Assembly (NCBI GenBank): GCA_937867305.1
Contig: CALMKJ010000077.1
Span: forward strand, 1 to 37,698
DNA from: an uncultured Ectothiorhodospiraceae bacterium
Lineage (GTDB): Bacteria > Pseudomonadota > Gammaproteobacteria > JAABTG01
Direction of reading: 5' to 3'
Length of the DNA stretch: 37,698 bases
The notes below the pieces were generated by a model that was given only the letters and a program-made list of their open reading frames with translations, made no database searches and was not told where the DNA came from. The number at the start of each line of letters is the position of its first letter. The first letter of the stretch is position 1. Of the stretch, positions 37,630-37,698 are shown one piece after another. The position numbers and the translations under genes are program-made.

Positions 37630-37685
37630 CCCGAGGCCCGAGGCCCGAGGCCCGAGGCCCGAGGCCCGAGGCCCGAGGCCCGGGG
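37630..37685. repeat. Tandem heptanucleotide repeat (CCCGAGG), seven perfect copies
   Basis: CCCGAGG is repeated seven times without error from 37630 to 37678 and followed by a degenerate eighth unit CCCGGGG (37679-37685), 13 bases before the window ends. No gene start is visible near it. A unit length not divisible by three would change frame or spacing when copy number changes. Confidence 0.9.
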
Positions 37686-37698
37686 GCGGCGGCCTGGC

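Noticed and set aside
37630-37685. Possible CRISPR array
   Set aside because: The units are 7 bases long with no spacers; it is a simple tandem repeat.

Overview
This window is a very GC-rich (by eye about 70 percent) chromosomal segment from a Gammaproteobacterium. The lineage call rests on gene content and order: LpoA, YraN, a GmhA/DiaA SIS protein and DolP sit divergent from rsmI, followed by rnpB, a complete mraZ-to-ftsZ division and cell wall (dcw) cluster, then lpxC, dciA, secA, argJ and a Nudix-TenI fusion. LpoA, the outer-membrane activator of PBP1A, is known essentially from Gammaproteobacteria; LpxC and two outer-membrane lipoproteins confirm a Gram-negative envelope. The order resembles Pseudomonas and high-GC Chromatiales-type genomes more than Escherichia. 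Species cannot be read from the sequence alone.

Layout. 1-378: 3' end of sspB (ClpXP adaptor). 371-5243, minus strand: lpoA, yraN, gmhA, dolP, then a GlcD-type FAD oxidase; rsmI diverges from lpoA at 5297. 6162-6199: a perfect 38-bp palindrome. 6225-6598: RNase P RNA (rnpB). 6600-6908: an AT-richer regulatory region with a sigma70-type promoter and 10-nt phased MraZ boxes. 6909-24578: mraZ, rsmH, ftsL, ftsI, murE, murF, mraY, murD, ftsW, murG, murC, murB, ddl, ftsQ, ftsA, ftsZ, nearly all coupled by ATGA or GTGA stop/start overlaps, closed by a strong hairpin at 24607-24637. 24735-31815: lpxC, dciA (opposite strand), secA, argJ, Nudix-TenI fusion, TlpA-like thioredoxin. 31837-37286: a DUF2878 membrane protein (minus), sufT (plus), a minus-strand DUF1631-HDOD-small protein operon, and a 59-codon orphan gene. 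The last 400 bases have no convincing gene but carry an inverted repeat and a 7-bp tandem repeat that runs close to the window edge.

How the genes work together. The dcw genes make the peptidoglycan precursor from UDP-MurNAc to lipid II (MurB, MurC, MurD, MurE, MurF, Ddl, MraY, MurG), polymerise and cross-link it at the septum (FtsW, FtsI), and build the division ring and its control (FtsZ, FtsA, FtsQ, FtsL). MraZ represses and RsmH modifies ribosomes at the head of the operon. Flanking genes add related envelope functions: LpoA, DolP, GmhA (LPS core heptose), LpxC (lipid A commitment) and SecA (export).

Most of the window is canonical. I found no phage, transposon, CRISPR array or obvious undescribed defence or biosynthetic system. 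The best candidates for something new are the DUF1631-HDOD-90-residue protein operon, the 59-codon gene with its own ribosome site and terminator hairpin, the A8 slippery tract at the ftsQ/ftsA junction, and the structured repeats at the right-hand end.
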